Shown one piece after another: positions 8,946 to 16,741 of a DNA stretch of 64,000 nt. Positions within the stretch are counted from its first letter, which is position 1. Every line of letters starts with the position of its first letter. Position numbers and translations under genes: made by a program. This DNA comes from Alicyclobacillus sp. SO9 (GTDB lineage Bacteria > Bacillota > Bacilli > Alicyclobacillales > Alicyclobacillaceae). The stretch is from assembly GCF_016406125.1 (NCBI RefSeq), contig NZ_CP066339.1:1116001-1180000 (forward strand), given 5' to 3'. Below the pieces are notes generated by a model. The model searched no databases. It had not been told where the DNA came from and saw only the letters and a list, made by a program, of their open reading frames with translations.

Positions 8946-9068
8946 AATCAGCCTCCTGACTTGCATCGTATATGGAAGATGCAGTGCTAGATGCTATTAT
9001 AGAAACAATTGGACCTCAAATCACCAGCCAATTTGCTGCCTTATTGTCAGCCATTTTAGGAGGAGTGA
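8946..9068. promoter_or_regulatory. Divergent yczE/mocR promoter region with GATGC repeats
   Basis: The gap holds two direct GATGC repeats (8978-8982 and 8990-8994, start-to-start 12 bases) plus an inverted GCATC at 8963-8967. MocR regulators often bind direct repeats in the gap to their divergent target. AGGAGGAG at 9058-9065 serves the MocR gene. Assignment as an operator is inference. Confidence 0.4.
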
Positions 9069-10514
9069 GTGATTGAGTGGATGAAAGATGATCCGAAAAC
9101 CGTACGGGAACTGGTGGAATGGCTCGTCACCAGCATTCACGAAGGTGTATGGCTGCCCAAGACGCGCTTGCCTCCCGAGCGCAGCCTCGCAGACCAATTT
9201 GGGCTGAACCGCAGCACAGTGGCCACGGCCTATCTTGAACTTCAGGCAAGAGGCCTTGTGGACCGGAGACAAGGCAGCGGTACGTATGTACGCGACGATC
9301 TCTGGGGCATCACTCCGGATTGGCCACGCTACCTGGAACAGGCAGCGTTCCGGCCGCTGGCTCCACTCGCTCGTAAGATCGCTGAGACTCGTCAGCGAAG
9401 AGATATTCTGGATTTCTCGGACGGCAATATTGGGCCGGAGGTCTGGCCGGTGGAAAGCATGCAGCGGCTGCTTGCCGGAGTCGACCTAAATGAGGTACTT
9501 GGCTTCGGCCATCCCCTTGGATTGCCAGCCTTACGCGAGACCGTAAGCAGTGAAATCAAACGCAATTTGAATGTGAAGGTTGACCCTGAATCCCTCTTAA
9601 TCACCGCCGGTGCTCAACAGGCCCTTTACCTCTTGGCCAGGGGTCTTTTGCATCCGGGCGATTCCATCGCCATTGAGAAGCCATCTTTCTATTATTCGCA
9701 GGCCCTTTTCCAATCGTGCGGCGTGCGACTTTTGCCCATCCCCATGGATAAGGATGGCGTGTTGCCCGATGCCCTCAAGGAACTCGTCCGCAAACACCGT
9801 CCGGCAATGGTGTGGCTCAATCCCACCTACCACAATCCAACTGGGGTGACGTTAAACCTAGAGCGGCGTCAAGCGGTCGTGGCGATCTGCAACGCATGGA
9901 ACCTGCCTATCGTCGAGGACGATACCTTCGCACACCTGCAGGTTGCTGGTACGCCGAAGGTGCCGTCGCCCCTTTTTCGACTCGCTGAGCAATCATCGGT
10001 TCTTTACGTAGGCAGCCTCTCAAAGGTCGTCGCTCCCGGTCTTCGCATCGGCTGGGTCGCAGGACCGCGAGCCATCATCACCCGACTCGCTGAGATTCGC
10101 AGCCAAATTGACTCAGGCACCCCCGGTCTCGTACAGGGGCTCGCGGCAGCATTTCTCAGTAGCCCGGGATGGCAGAGTCACCGCCGAACCGTGTCACAGG
10201 CTCTGCGGCAGCGGCGCGATGCCTTTGCTCATTCTCTCAGTACTTTCGCCGCACGGGGCGCGACGTGGACAGTCCCTGCTGGCGGGCTTCACTTTTGGTT
10301 AAAACTCGGCGGCGCGATGCCGGATGAACTACGCGTGGAGACGGCTGTGAATTCCGGCGTCACTTATGCACCGGGAAGACTGTACGGTGCCGAGGACGGC
10401 TTTGCCCGACTTAACTATGTCCGGCTGTCGCCTACCGAGGCAGCGCTAGGTATCGCCCGGCTGGCAGAAGCCATCACCGGCGGTCCGCCGCATTCTACGA
10501 GAAGCCACATCTAA
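9069..10514 (+). CDS. MocR/PdxR-type PLP-dependent GntR regulator
   Basis: A 481-residue fusion of an N-terminal GntR winged helix (residues ~5-75, with LPPERSLADQFGLNRSTVATAYLELQARGLV) and a C-terminal fold-type-I aminotransferase domain. The PLP lysine sits in SLSKVVAPGLRIGW, and NPTYHNPTGVT plus VEDDTF provide the cofactor pocket. Such proteins sense PLP or a PLP adduct and regulate a neighbouring divergent gene. GTG 9069 lies five bases after AGGAGG; ATG 9081 is too far. The divergent yczE makes this a YczR-like regulator. The local GC content appears higher than in the flanking region, but I could not measure it. Confidence 0.9.
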   Translation: MIEWMKDDPKTVRELVEWLVTSIHEGVWLPKTRLPPERSLADQFGLNRSTVATAYLELQARGLVDRRQGSGTYVRDDLWGITPDWPRYLEQAAFRPLAPLARKIAETRQRRDILDFSDGNIGPEVWPVESMQRLLAGVDLNEVLGFGHPLGLPALRETVSSEIKRNLNVKVDPESLLITAGAQQALYLLARGLLHPGDSIAIEKPSFYYSQALFQSCGVRLLPIPMDKDGVLPDALKELVRKHRPAMVWLNPTYHNPTGVTLNLERRQAVVAICNAWNLPIVEDDTFAHLQVAGTPKVPSPLFRLAEQSSVLYVGSLSKVVAPGLRIGWVAGPRAIITRLAEIRSQIDSGTPGLVQGLAAAFLSSPGWQSHRRTVSQALRQRRDAFAHSLSTFAARGATWTVPAGGLHFWLKLGGAMPDELRVETAVNSGVTYAPGRLYGAEDGFARLNYVRLSPTEAALGIARLAEAITGGPPHSTRSHI

Positions 10515-11083
10515 TACTGTACGCCAGTTGACTTACCAGATGGGTACATTCTCATGGATATGACCATCTTAATGGCGTTCATTGCTTGGTGGTAATTACT
10601 AGCCGCAAACAAAACGTTACCAATCGCCCAGTGCAGTTCAGTGTGGTTCCCACCGTTAGTTTGCATAACGCCTAATGTACCCATGGTTTTAGGTAATAGA
10701 TGGATGTGTAAGTAGGAAACAATCTTCTGAGATTCGTTTATAACATAGCTCTTGTTACTCCCTGAAACCTGGCACTTCCAATTGCCTTCGTTCCACTCCA
10801 CAGTTGCCTCATTATTAAAAAGGAACATGTTACCACTTATGCCGTTACCAAGATTGATTGAATTTTGTTGCGCTTTTGGTGACACCGACAAAACAAATTG
10901 GTTTAAAGCCTTTAAGGCATTCTTAGGCATCTGAAATTTGGTTGCGCCGAAAGCCCCGACATACTCGGCAAGTCCCGTATTTGGGGGTTGATTGATGGCC
11001 GAACTATTTACTTGAAGCTTCGTCGAAGAACGATGCAAAGCTACGCGATATTCATGATTCGTAGATGTCGTTATGGATGTCAA
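10511..11083 (-). CDS. Hypothetical protein, possibly a 5'-truncated lipoprotein gene
   Basis: I do not recognise the family. The reading frame is open for 190 codons but has no ATG and no ribosome binding site near its 5' end; the first usable start is TTG 11083. The predicted protein is soluble and Asn/Ser-rich, with an alpha-helical C-terminal part (ELHWAIGNVLFAASNYHQAMNA). It has no signal peptide although its composition resembles the secreted lipoproteins nearby, so the true 5' end may have been lost. It overlaps the end of the MocR gene by four bases on the opposite strand and is divergent from the ECF sigma factor. Could be a decaying gene. Confidence 0.45.
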   Translation of the reverse strand: MTSITTSTNHEYRVALHRSSTKLQVNSSAINQPPNTGLAEYVGAFGATKFQMPKNALKALNQFVLSVSPKAQQNSINLGNGISGNMFLFNNEATVEWNEGNWKCQVSGSNKSYVINESQKIVSYLHIHLLPKTMGTLGVMQTNGGNHTELHWAIGNVLFAASNYHQAMNAIKMVISMRMYPSGKSTGVQY

Positions 11084-11169
11084 ATTAGGATAGTGGGAAT
11101 TCGTTCAAAGTGCAAACGCGATAAAATTCGAACTCGTACGTCTAATTGGATGGAAGGGGGCAAGATTCA

Positions 11170-11703
11170 TTGGAATCGGAAATTAACGAAGACGCCTCTG
11201 CAAGTGATGCTATTGGCAGACTCTACGAGCTTTATTCGCAAGACATTTATCGTTACGCATGGTACAGCCTTGGCAGTAATTCAAAAGCAGAAGATGTAGT
11301 GCAAGAAGTATTCTTTCGTGCATTCCGGTCTTGGCACTCATTTCGCCATGATTCAAATCCGAGGACATGGTTAATGAGTATTACGCGGAATTATCTCTAT
11401 GATATGTATAGGAAACAAAGCATCGAAAAGAGTGTCTTTCAGGATTCTGTGCCAGATGCAATCGTCGATGAATCAATGACTATCCATGAAACGGTCGATC
11501 TCGAATCTGCCTTAGCACATATGAAGCAGACCCACCGCCAAGCCATTATCTTACGATACATTCATAACCTTTCCATCCGCGAAACAAGTCAAGTATTGGG
11601 CTGGTCTGAAGCAAGGGTTCGTTCGACGAGCCATAGGGCAATCATCAAACTGCGTAAATATCTAGGTTTGAATGACGAGGGGATGAGCCATCGTGACATC
11701 TGA
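11170..11703 (+). CDS. ECF-type RNA polymerase sigma factor
   Basis: A 177-residue extracytoplasmic-function sigma factor. Sigma region 2 contains LYSQDIYRYAWYSLGSNSKAEDVVQEVFFRAF, split here as LYSQDIYRYAWY and AEDVVQEVFFRAF, with RTWLMSITRNYLYD in 2.3-2.4. Region 4 contains RQAIILRYIHNLSIRETSQ and GWSEARVRSTSHRAIIKLR. The open frame extends upstream to ATG 11146, but GGAAGGGGG lies inside that stretch and is nine bases from TTG 11170, so I take TTG 11170 as the start. It overlaps the next gene by 11 bases, the usual sigma/anti-sigma pairing. It presumably directs a stress or envelope regulon and its own operon. Confidence 0.9.
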   Translation: MESEINEDASASDAIGRLYELYSQDIYRYAWYSLGSNSKAEDVVQEVFFRAFRSWHSFRHDSNPRTWLMSITRNYLYDMYRKQSIEKSVFQDSVPDAIVDESMTIHETVDLESALAHMKQTHRQAIILRYIHNLSIRETSQVLGWSEARVRSTSHRAIIKLRKYLGLNDEGMSHRDI

Positions 11704-12493
11704 ACAGAAAATGCGGGACTTGATTACAACTGCAAAAAACCAACGGAAGATGACCTATACTAAGCAGCAAGAAGTATGGAATAAAATTGAACAACGGATC
11801 ATGGAAAATTCAGAGGAGCTACCGAAGGGCTTACAGCAAGTTTACGTTCGAAAGCCAGACTCGCGTTACCGCAGAACATTTGGATGGGTCCAAGGCACAA
11901 TGGCTGTTCTTGCGGCAGTTTGTGTCGCTGCTGTCGTCACAATAGGTGTGATGAAGCGTTCCGCACCACAGTACAGCACTGCCACCCCTGCTGAAATAGC
12001 CGTGCAGCAGTACATTAATAAACGGATTCAACCCTTTCTAAATAAAAACATGCCTGGAACTGTCGAGAAGGTCACTCATAATATCGCAACAATACCTAGC
12101 GGCGAGTTTGTGGCCACCCAGACTACGACACCGAGTGGAAACACCCATTACAGAATACTGTTTGTCTCAAAGAACAACGGCAATTGGAACTTTCAAGGAC
12201 TTAGCGTCAAATACGACCCTAAATCCAAGTCATTGCCAGCAGGCTGGACGCATATTACAAACGGATTTGATTTCATTGGAGTAGGTGTACCAAAGAAACT
12301 CACCATTGCAAAGGTGACTGTTGACGTACGGCTTGAAAACAATCAAAAGGCAACCGTGTTCTCTTTGAAGAAAGTGGGGGCTTTACCAATATGGGTGGAT
12401 AAACTAGCAGGAGATACATTTTTGCATCTCGATTCCATTACTGCATACGACAAAACCGGAAAAATTGTCTGGTCACGAAACTTGGAATCATAA
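11693..12493 (+). CDS. Membrane-anchored protein, probable anti-sigma factor
   Basis: A 266-residue protein with a basic cytoplasmic N-terminal part (~70 residues), one membrane helix (WVQGTMAVLAAVCVAAVVTIGVM, about residues 64-87) and a ~175-residue outside domain rich in Lys, Thr and Ser. It has no zinc-binding HxxxCxxC motif, so it is not a classical ZAS anti-sigma factor. The position, overlapping an ECF sigma gene by 11 bases, and the topology point to an anti-sigma role: holding the sigma factor at the membrane until an envelope signal arrives. Start is GTG 11693, with GAGGGG about 11 bases upstream. The extracellular domain is not one I recognise. Confidence 0.7.
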   Translation: MTSEQKMRDLITTAKNQRKMTYTKQQEVWNKIEQRIMENSEELPKGLQQVYVRKPDSRYRRTFGWVQGTMAVLAAVCVAAVVTIGVMKRSAPQYSTATPAEIAVQQYINKRIQPFLNKNMPGTVEKVTHNIATIPSGEFVATQTTTPSGNTHYRILFVSKNNGNWNFQGLSVKYDPKSKSLPAGWTHITNGFDFIGVGVPKKLTIAKVTVDVRLENNQKATVFSLKKVGALPIWVDKLAGDTFLHLDSITAYDKTGKIVWSRNLES

Positions 12494-12956
12494 CTTCATT
12501 GGAAAACGTACCCGTGATTTCAATTGTGGTTGGATTTTTAGATTAAACCTCCCACTATAAATTAATGTTTTCTCCTATTTACTCTCTTATTCTCACGATT
12601 ACGTACCTTGACAATTTGAGAGAGATTACCAGAATGCTAGATGTGCCAATTTTCAAACGGGTAGTCCGTAGCAGGAACAGAGATTGGTGCTGTTTTACCA
12701 ATACATGGAACATAATTATGTTCGCACATTTGGATGTCCACACGTTCCCTTGCGGTTTACCCTCCCATGTCACACTGGGTCTATGCCCTCACATTCCTTC
12801 GTACTACCTCTCAAGGGGTGGATGCCGTTTCTTGCTCCTTTACTGGGTCGTTGCCCTTATGGTGTAGATACTACGGCTTATCCGTGCTTCTGTTTGTCTT
12901 GGCGATTCATCGTGTACAAGCGAGTAAATCGAACTGACGAGTTTGAATCAAATCGG
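12494..12956. other. Non-coding stretch next to the IS110 element
   Basis: About 460 bases with only short, unconvincing open frames. The part nearest the transposase stop (roughly 12720-12956) is richer in G/C tracts and contains two copies of ACTGGGTC (minus-strand GACCCAGT, 12774-12781 and near 12842). It could be the distal non-coding end of the insertion sequence. I see no gene. Confidence 0.4.
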
Positions 12957-14255
12957 TTAAGCTGCCACCTGTAGTTGGGACCTCCGAAGTGGCCCCAGTA
13001 AATCCTCAGCGTTGTACTGAACTTGCTTTGTCCCCAATGTGTGTAGAACACGAATGAGTTTTCCACACAGCGCAATCAGTGACTGTTTCTTCTTCAAGGG
13101 ATTGCACGTTCGGGTCGTGTAATAATCGTGCAACGCCTTGAACTCGGCGTTCTTGGCAACCATCGGCAATATGGCTCGAAAGAGTAGTGCCCTGAGCCGG
13201 GAGCGACCCCGCTTCGAGATTCCTGTTTTCCCTTTCCTCTTGCCAGAACTGTTCTCTTTCAGATTCAGTCCAGCGAGCCGGATAATCTGCTGTCCATGGT
13301 CGTATCCCCGTAGGTCGCCCACTTCAGCCAGGAATCCGGCAAGTGTGGTGACACCCATCCCTGGTACGCTCAGCATCTCTTCAGTGCCTGGAATCTGGTT
13401 CAGCAGTTGCTCCACCTGAGCCATGATTTCATCACGCTGCCGAGTGAACATCTCATACTGTTCTAGCAAAGCCATTAGTTCCAACCGAGCTGCCGTAAGC
13501 CCCTCTTTCAGACCAATAGACTTTTTAGCGGTACTCACAAGCCGTGTTGCTCGCTTCATACCGACAGCCCGCTTCACACCGCCCCTTTTCCACTGACCCA
13601 CAATCTCGCTGGCGCCGAGTGAGACGAGGTCCTGTGGAAACGGAGACTTACGCAGTGTGATGAGTGACGTCTTACCTTCCCAGTCCTTAAACACCTGGGT
13701 GTATTCCGGAAAGAACCGGTCGAGCCAGTTCTGAATCCGCATTTGCACTTGCCCCAGATTCACCACGACCTTCTCTCTCAGGTTCATGAGGATTCGTAAA
13801 TCCGCATAGATACCTGTTGGGAGTTTAGGCTCGGTGTACTTGCCGTCCTTGACGAGATTCGCAATAACCTTGGCATCCTTGTAGTCGTTCTTCGTTGGCG
13901 AGTTATCTTCCAACTCTTTGCTCTTGTTGACGTGGTGCGGATTCACTAGCACGAATCGAACGCTCAAGCCTTGCATGAAGGCACCTAACGGAAACCAGTA
14001 GTGTCCGGTCGGCTCAACACCAAAGACGACATCCGTCTTGCCGTGCAGCCGTTGCAACTCCTTCATCCACGTTACGAGTTTCGTCAGGCCCTCATCGTCA
14101 TTGTTAAAAACACACTCTTTACCGAGCTCAATTCCACGGAAGTCAATGGCTCTCGCCACATGGGTTTGCTTCGCAATGTCGGCTCCCACAATGATGGTAG
14201 CGTCGGTAATTTGTTGAATTCGTTGATTTTGCTTCTGTTGGATCTTATACTTCAC
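12957..14255 (-). CDS. IS110-family transposase (DEDD recombinase)
   Basis: A 432-residue recombinase. The N-terminal RuvC-like DEDD domain shows D in VGADIAKQTH, E in GVEPTGHYW, and the paired aspartates in NDYKDAKVIANL. The C-terminal transposase_20 domain holds the helix-hairpin-helix VPGMGVTTLAGFLAEVGD and the serine region LAGLNLKENSSGKRKGKTGISKRG. Length fits an intact member (~400-430). GTG 14255 is chosen because AGGAGG stands nine bases before it; the TTG at 14273 overlaps that site. IS110 recombinases cut and paste using a bridge RNA made from the non-coding end of the element. Nothing suggests inactivation. Confidence 0.93.
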   Translation of the reverse strand: MKYKIQQKQNQRIQQITDATIIVGADIAKQTHVARAIDFRGIELGKECVFNNDDEGLTKLVTWMKELQRLHGKTDVVFGVEPTGHYWFPLGAFMQGLSVRFVLVNPHHVNKSKELEDNSPTKNDYKDAKVIANLVKDGKYTEPKLPTGIYADLRILMNLREKVVVNLGQVQMRIQNWLDRFFPEYTQVFKDWEGKTSLITLRKSPFPQDLVSLGASEIVGQWKRGGVKRAVGMKRATRLVSTAKKSIGLKEGLTAARLELMALLEQYEMFTRQRDEIMAQVEQLLNQIPGTEEMLSVPGMGVTTLAGFLAEVGDLRGYDHGQQIIRLAGLNLKENSSGKRKGKTGISKRGRSRLRALLFRAILPMVAKNAEFKALHDYYTTRTCNPLKKKQSLIALCGKLIRVLHTLGTKQVQYNAEDLLGPLRRSQLQVAA

Positions 14256-14450
14256 GTTGAGCGTCCTCCTCAATTAGGGAATGAATGTGTCTGCATTCGG
14301 AACCCAGCATACAGGAGGCGCTCTTTTTGTTACAAACCCGAAATTAATTCATTACAGGAATGGCTCCTTTCCTAAACAGACGTGGGACGATCACATTCGT
14401 TAACAATCACAATATCTAAAGCAACGCATTGTCGGATGACAGAAAAAGAA
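14256..14450 (-). ncRNA. Candidate bridge RNA region of the IS110 element
   Basis: The non-coding end upstream of the recombinase is where IS110-group elements encode their bridge RNA. It contains two short perfect hairpins: GAATG/CATTC (14283-14287 with 14294-14298) and AGGAA/TTCCT (14356-14360 with 14369-14373). These are consistent with a structured RNA but do not prove one; the target- and donor-binding loops cannot be assigned without the element ends. Confidence 0.35.
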
Positions 14451-14464
14451 AAGGCCGCTGGCTG

Positions 14465-15427
14465 TTAGTTGTTTATTGCAAAAATCGTGCATTTACTGCT
14501 GGAGTGCTGCTCAAGCCACACTTCTCCGTTTCCAACCATGACACCTTGGTCATTAGCCGACAACTTGTTAACCTGTTGAGCTAGGAGGGCAGATTTCACC
14601 TTATGGGTCATAATGAGATTGTAGTTTTGGATGAAACCTTGCGCATTGGTGATAGTTTGTAATTTTCCGTCGATAGTTACCCTAATAGGATAAGAGACGA
14701 ATGAAGCCACCTTTGTCTTGTCCCCTTGAGCAACATCGGACCGCAGTTGATTGAACCCTTGGACGAATGCAGCGGGATTGGATATACCAGCCACATTTTT
14801 CATTCTCGATGCCAGTGTGCTAGACAGGTGGGTGTTTGCTTGGAACTGCTTTGGATAAGGTTTATTAGGAACCAGTTTTGAGTTCTTCCAAGTGTACGTA
14901 ATTGTCACAGGCGTTCCGGTTGGATTGGCAAAGGAATCATTTTTGTTATACACAGGATAGGTAACTGCAATGCCATGCCCAACAGCTTTTGCACTTGTGA
15001 TTGAGATACTTGGCTTAGCGGTATCGGTCCCTAAATACTTGCCGTTCAAAAAAAAGAAAACAAGTTGGTTGTAGCCGTCCTGTGACTTGGCAGCAATTGC
15101 AATCCATGCCGTCAAAGTGCTGCCAGACGCAGTTTTTACTGACGCATTCGGAGTGGCTTTGTTCGCCTTCACGGAGTAACCCTTCTTTTTCATTAGTGCA
15201 ATTTCACTCATAAAGCTGGATTGTGAAGTTGTCGTGCCGCTTTGGGAAGCGGATACGCTGTTTGTGGCATTGTCCGTATTGGTTGCAACGTTTACGTCAG
15301 ATGCATTGGATATTGTGTTTACGGGTGAGTGATTACTAGTCCCATTTCCACTAGGGTTGGTGGCACATCCCGCAGTTGTTAACAACACCAAGGCTGTCAT
15401 GGGTATGAAAGCAAGATACTTGTTCAT
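14465..15427 (-). CDS. Secreted lipoprotein of unknown function
   Basis: A 320-residue lipoprotein. The start at ATG 15427 is fixed by GAGGAGG a few bases upstream; the longer frame to 15493 is not needed. A signal peptide ends in the lipobox LLTTAGC (Cys ~21), followed by an ~50-residue Asn/Thr/Ser linker. The mature domain is lysine-rich with beta-type segments (TAWIAIAAKSQDGYNQLVFFF; VTITYTWKNSKLVPN) and a helical middle. I do not recognise the family with confidence; it loosely resembles LppP/LprE-like lipoproteins. It is a monocistronic neighbour of the next lipoprotein gene, 118 bases away on the same strand. Confidence 0.75.
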   Translation of the reverse strand: MNKYLAFIPMTALVLLTTAGCATNPSGNGTSNHSPVNTISNASDVNVATNTDNATNSVSASQSGTTTSQSSFMSEIALMKKKGYSVKANKATPNASVKTASGSTLTAWIAIAAKSQDGYNQLVFFFLNGKYLGTDTAKPSISITSAKAVGHGIAVTYPVYNKNDSFANPTGTPVTITYTWKNSKLVPNKPYPKQFQANTHLSSTLASRMKNVAGISNPAAFVQGFNQLRSDVAQGDKTKVASFVSYPIRVTIDGKLQTITNAQGFIQNYNLIMTHKVKSALLAQQVNKLSANDQGVMVGNGEVWLEQHSSSKCTIFAINN

Positions 15428-15545
15428 GATGAACCTCCTCGTGTGTATGACAGTATATAGACGAGACAGCACGATGAGGTGTTTCACTTTCAACTATTGC
15501 ATGGAGATAACCGGAATCAAATGTTCAATCACTACACGTCTGCGG

Positions 15546-16172
15546 TTATTTCACAGTGATAAAAGGCTGACTCAACTTGGCGACATCAAAGTAGTCCCAC
15601 ATGCCGGATGTGGCAGAAACAACGGCGTAGGTACCAGCCTTTGACGCGGTGAACTCAAAGTGCTGAGTCACTCCCGGTTGCGCACCTGTTTTGGAGTGGG
15701 GTGTTTCCGATCCCTTGAAGGCAGCTTGAAGTTTCTGGTGATTTTTCACTTGGCTGTAAGGCACAATGATGGCGCTGTTTGGCAAATTTCCTTTGTTGGT
15801 AAAAGTGACTTTTACATGCCATCCTGTTGGGACATGAATCGTCATAAATCCATTTTCGTAACCGTTAAAGTTAAACTTGTTATGCATAGCTCCTATAAGA
15901 GTCAAATCGACGGTTTTGTCAGTCGAATGAATTTTCATCCACTTTGCGGTCAGCTCTTTTGTTTGTGTCGCTTTCGTCGAAGATGTCCCAGACTGGGATC
16001 CCCCGGACGCTGGTGAATGTGATATAGTACCGCATCCAGTGACTGTGAATACTAAGGCAGTCGTAGTTATGAAACCCATAGCTTTGTGCTTCGCAAACCG
16101 TAGCTTGATATCATCACATGTCTTGGTGTTTCGTGACTCTGTGTTTGGTGTTTGCTGTGTTCGAGTCGGCAA
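15546..16172 (-). CDS. Sulfocyanin-like (cupredoxin) lipoprotein lacking copper ligands
   Basis: A 208-residue predicted lipoprotein started at TTG 16172, where GGAGG lies seven bases upstream. A long basic N-region precedes the signal helix and lipobox VTGC. The C-terminal half follows the sulfocyanin pattern: FNFNGYENGFMTIHVP, then TFTNKGNLPNSAIIVP, then GTYAVVSATSGMWDYFDV. In sulfocyanins the corresponding blocks read LPHS and YxCxxPGHxxSGMW; here the first His is Asn and the Cys-to-His loop is deleted, leaving only the Met. It therefore probably cannot bind a type-1 copper, and may be a structural or sensory relic. Family call is from motif memory. Confidence 0.7.
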   Translation of the reverse strand: MPTRTQQTPNTESRNTKTCDDIKLRFAKHKAMGFITTTALVFTVTGCGTISHSPASGGSQSGTSSTKATQTKELTAKWMKIHSTDKTVDLTLIGAMHNKFNFNGYENGFMTIHVPTGWHVKVTFTNKGNLPNSAIIVPYSQVKNHQKLQAAFKGSETPHSKTGAQPGVTQHFEFTASKAGTYAVVSATSGMWDYFDVAKLSQPFITVK

Positions 16173-16372
16173 GAGCTCACCTCCATTTAAATCTACTTTC
16201 GAGTCTAGATGCTTTTTCCTCTGTGTATCAAACGATTATACCAAATTCCCCTGTGGTTCACCTCGGCAATTGTAAATACTGAATCTGTGCGAATGGCGAG
16301 GGCAGATACCGCTTCTCTCGGGTTGTACACATACATATTGTGCATCATACCGAGCAGAGGGAGGGAGCAGGT

Positions 16373-16498
16373 ATGTACGATGGCGGCGTACTTGGCGGGT
16401 ATACCCGTTGGGCGATTGTATTCCTCATCATCTTTGTGCTGTTTATGTTGCTGATTCCATATGGAGCAACAACATGCTGCACAACTACAGGTTATTGA
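16373..16498 (+). CDS. YjcZ-like small membrane protein (41 residues)
   Basis: A short gene with a good ribosome binding site (GGAGGGAG just before GTATG). The product has a glycine-rich head (MYDGGVLGGY), a single hydrophobic helix (WAIVFLIIFVLFMLLIPYG) and a Cys/Thr-rich tail. This is the layout of the YjcZ family of sporulation-associated mini-proteins in Bacilli. A strong hairpin begins 14 bases after the stop, which supports a stand-alone transcription unit. Confidence 0.65.
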   Translation: MYDGGVLGGYTRWAIVFLIIFVLFMLLIPYGATTCCTTTGY

Positions 16499-16511
16499 GT
16501 ATCAGCCTGAT

Positions 16512-16542
16512 AACTGCATGAGAGAGAGACTCTCATGCAGTT
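16512..16542 (+). terminator. Hairpin after the YjcZ-like gene
   Basis: Perfect 13-bp stem (AACTGCATGAGAG at 16512-16524 with its complement at 16530-16542) and a 5-base loop. The following T-tract is weak. Confidence 0.65.
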
Positions 16543-16620
16543 AGGCCTATTTATGACTTTACATACTCAATTCGTGGTTTGCTGATTCCGAGGGTGTGTG
16601 TCAACATTTTAGTTGGTTTA

Positions 16621-16654
16621 AGATCTATCACTCGTTTTGCTAGATCTATCACTC
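16621..16654. repeat. 13-bp direct repeat upstream of asparagine synthetase
   Basis: AGATCTATCACTC occurs at 16621-16633 and again, identically, at 16642-16654. The start-to-start distance of 21 bases is two helical turns, so a regulator could bind both copies on the same DNA face, about 90 bases before the asparagine synthetase start. Confidence 0.6.
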
Positions 16655-16741
16655 AATGGAACTGGTGACAGTGTTTAATTTCTAAGAAGTTGAAAGCAAC
16701 GACTTTGCTGGTCATTGAGAATTCTGGGAGGATTTATTTTT

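Larger units (their letters stand above)
12957..14450 (-). mobile_element. IS110-family insertion sequence (approximate borders)
   Basis: Contains a complete IS110-type recombinase gene followed, on its 5' side, by about 190 non-coding bases. IS110 elements have no terminal inverted repeats and make no target duplication, so the ends cannot be placed from one copy. I set the right border at the end of the structured non-coding stretch and the left border at the stop codon; the true left end may reach into 12700-12956. Confidence 0.7.

Noticed and set aside
12565-12974. Several overlapping short frames
   Set aside because: Cys/Trp/Phe-rich translations without translation signals; they look like random frames in non-coding or IS-end sequence.
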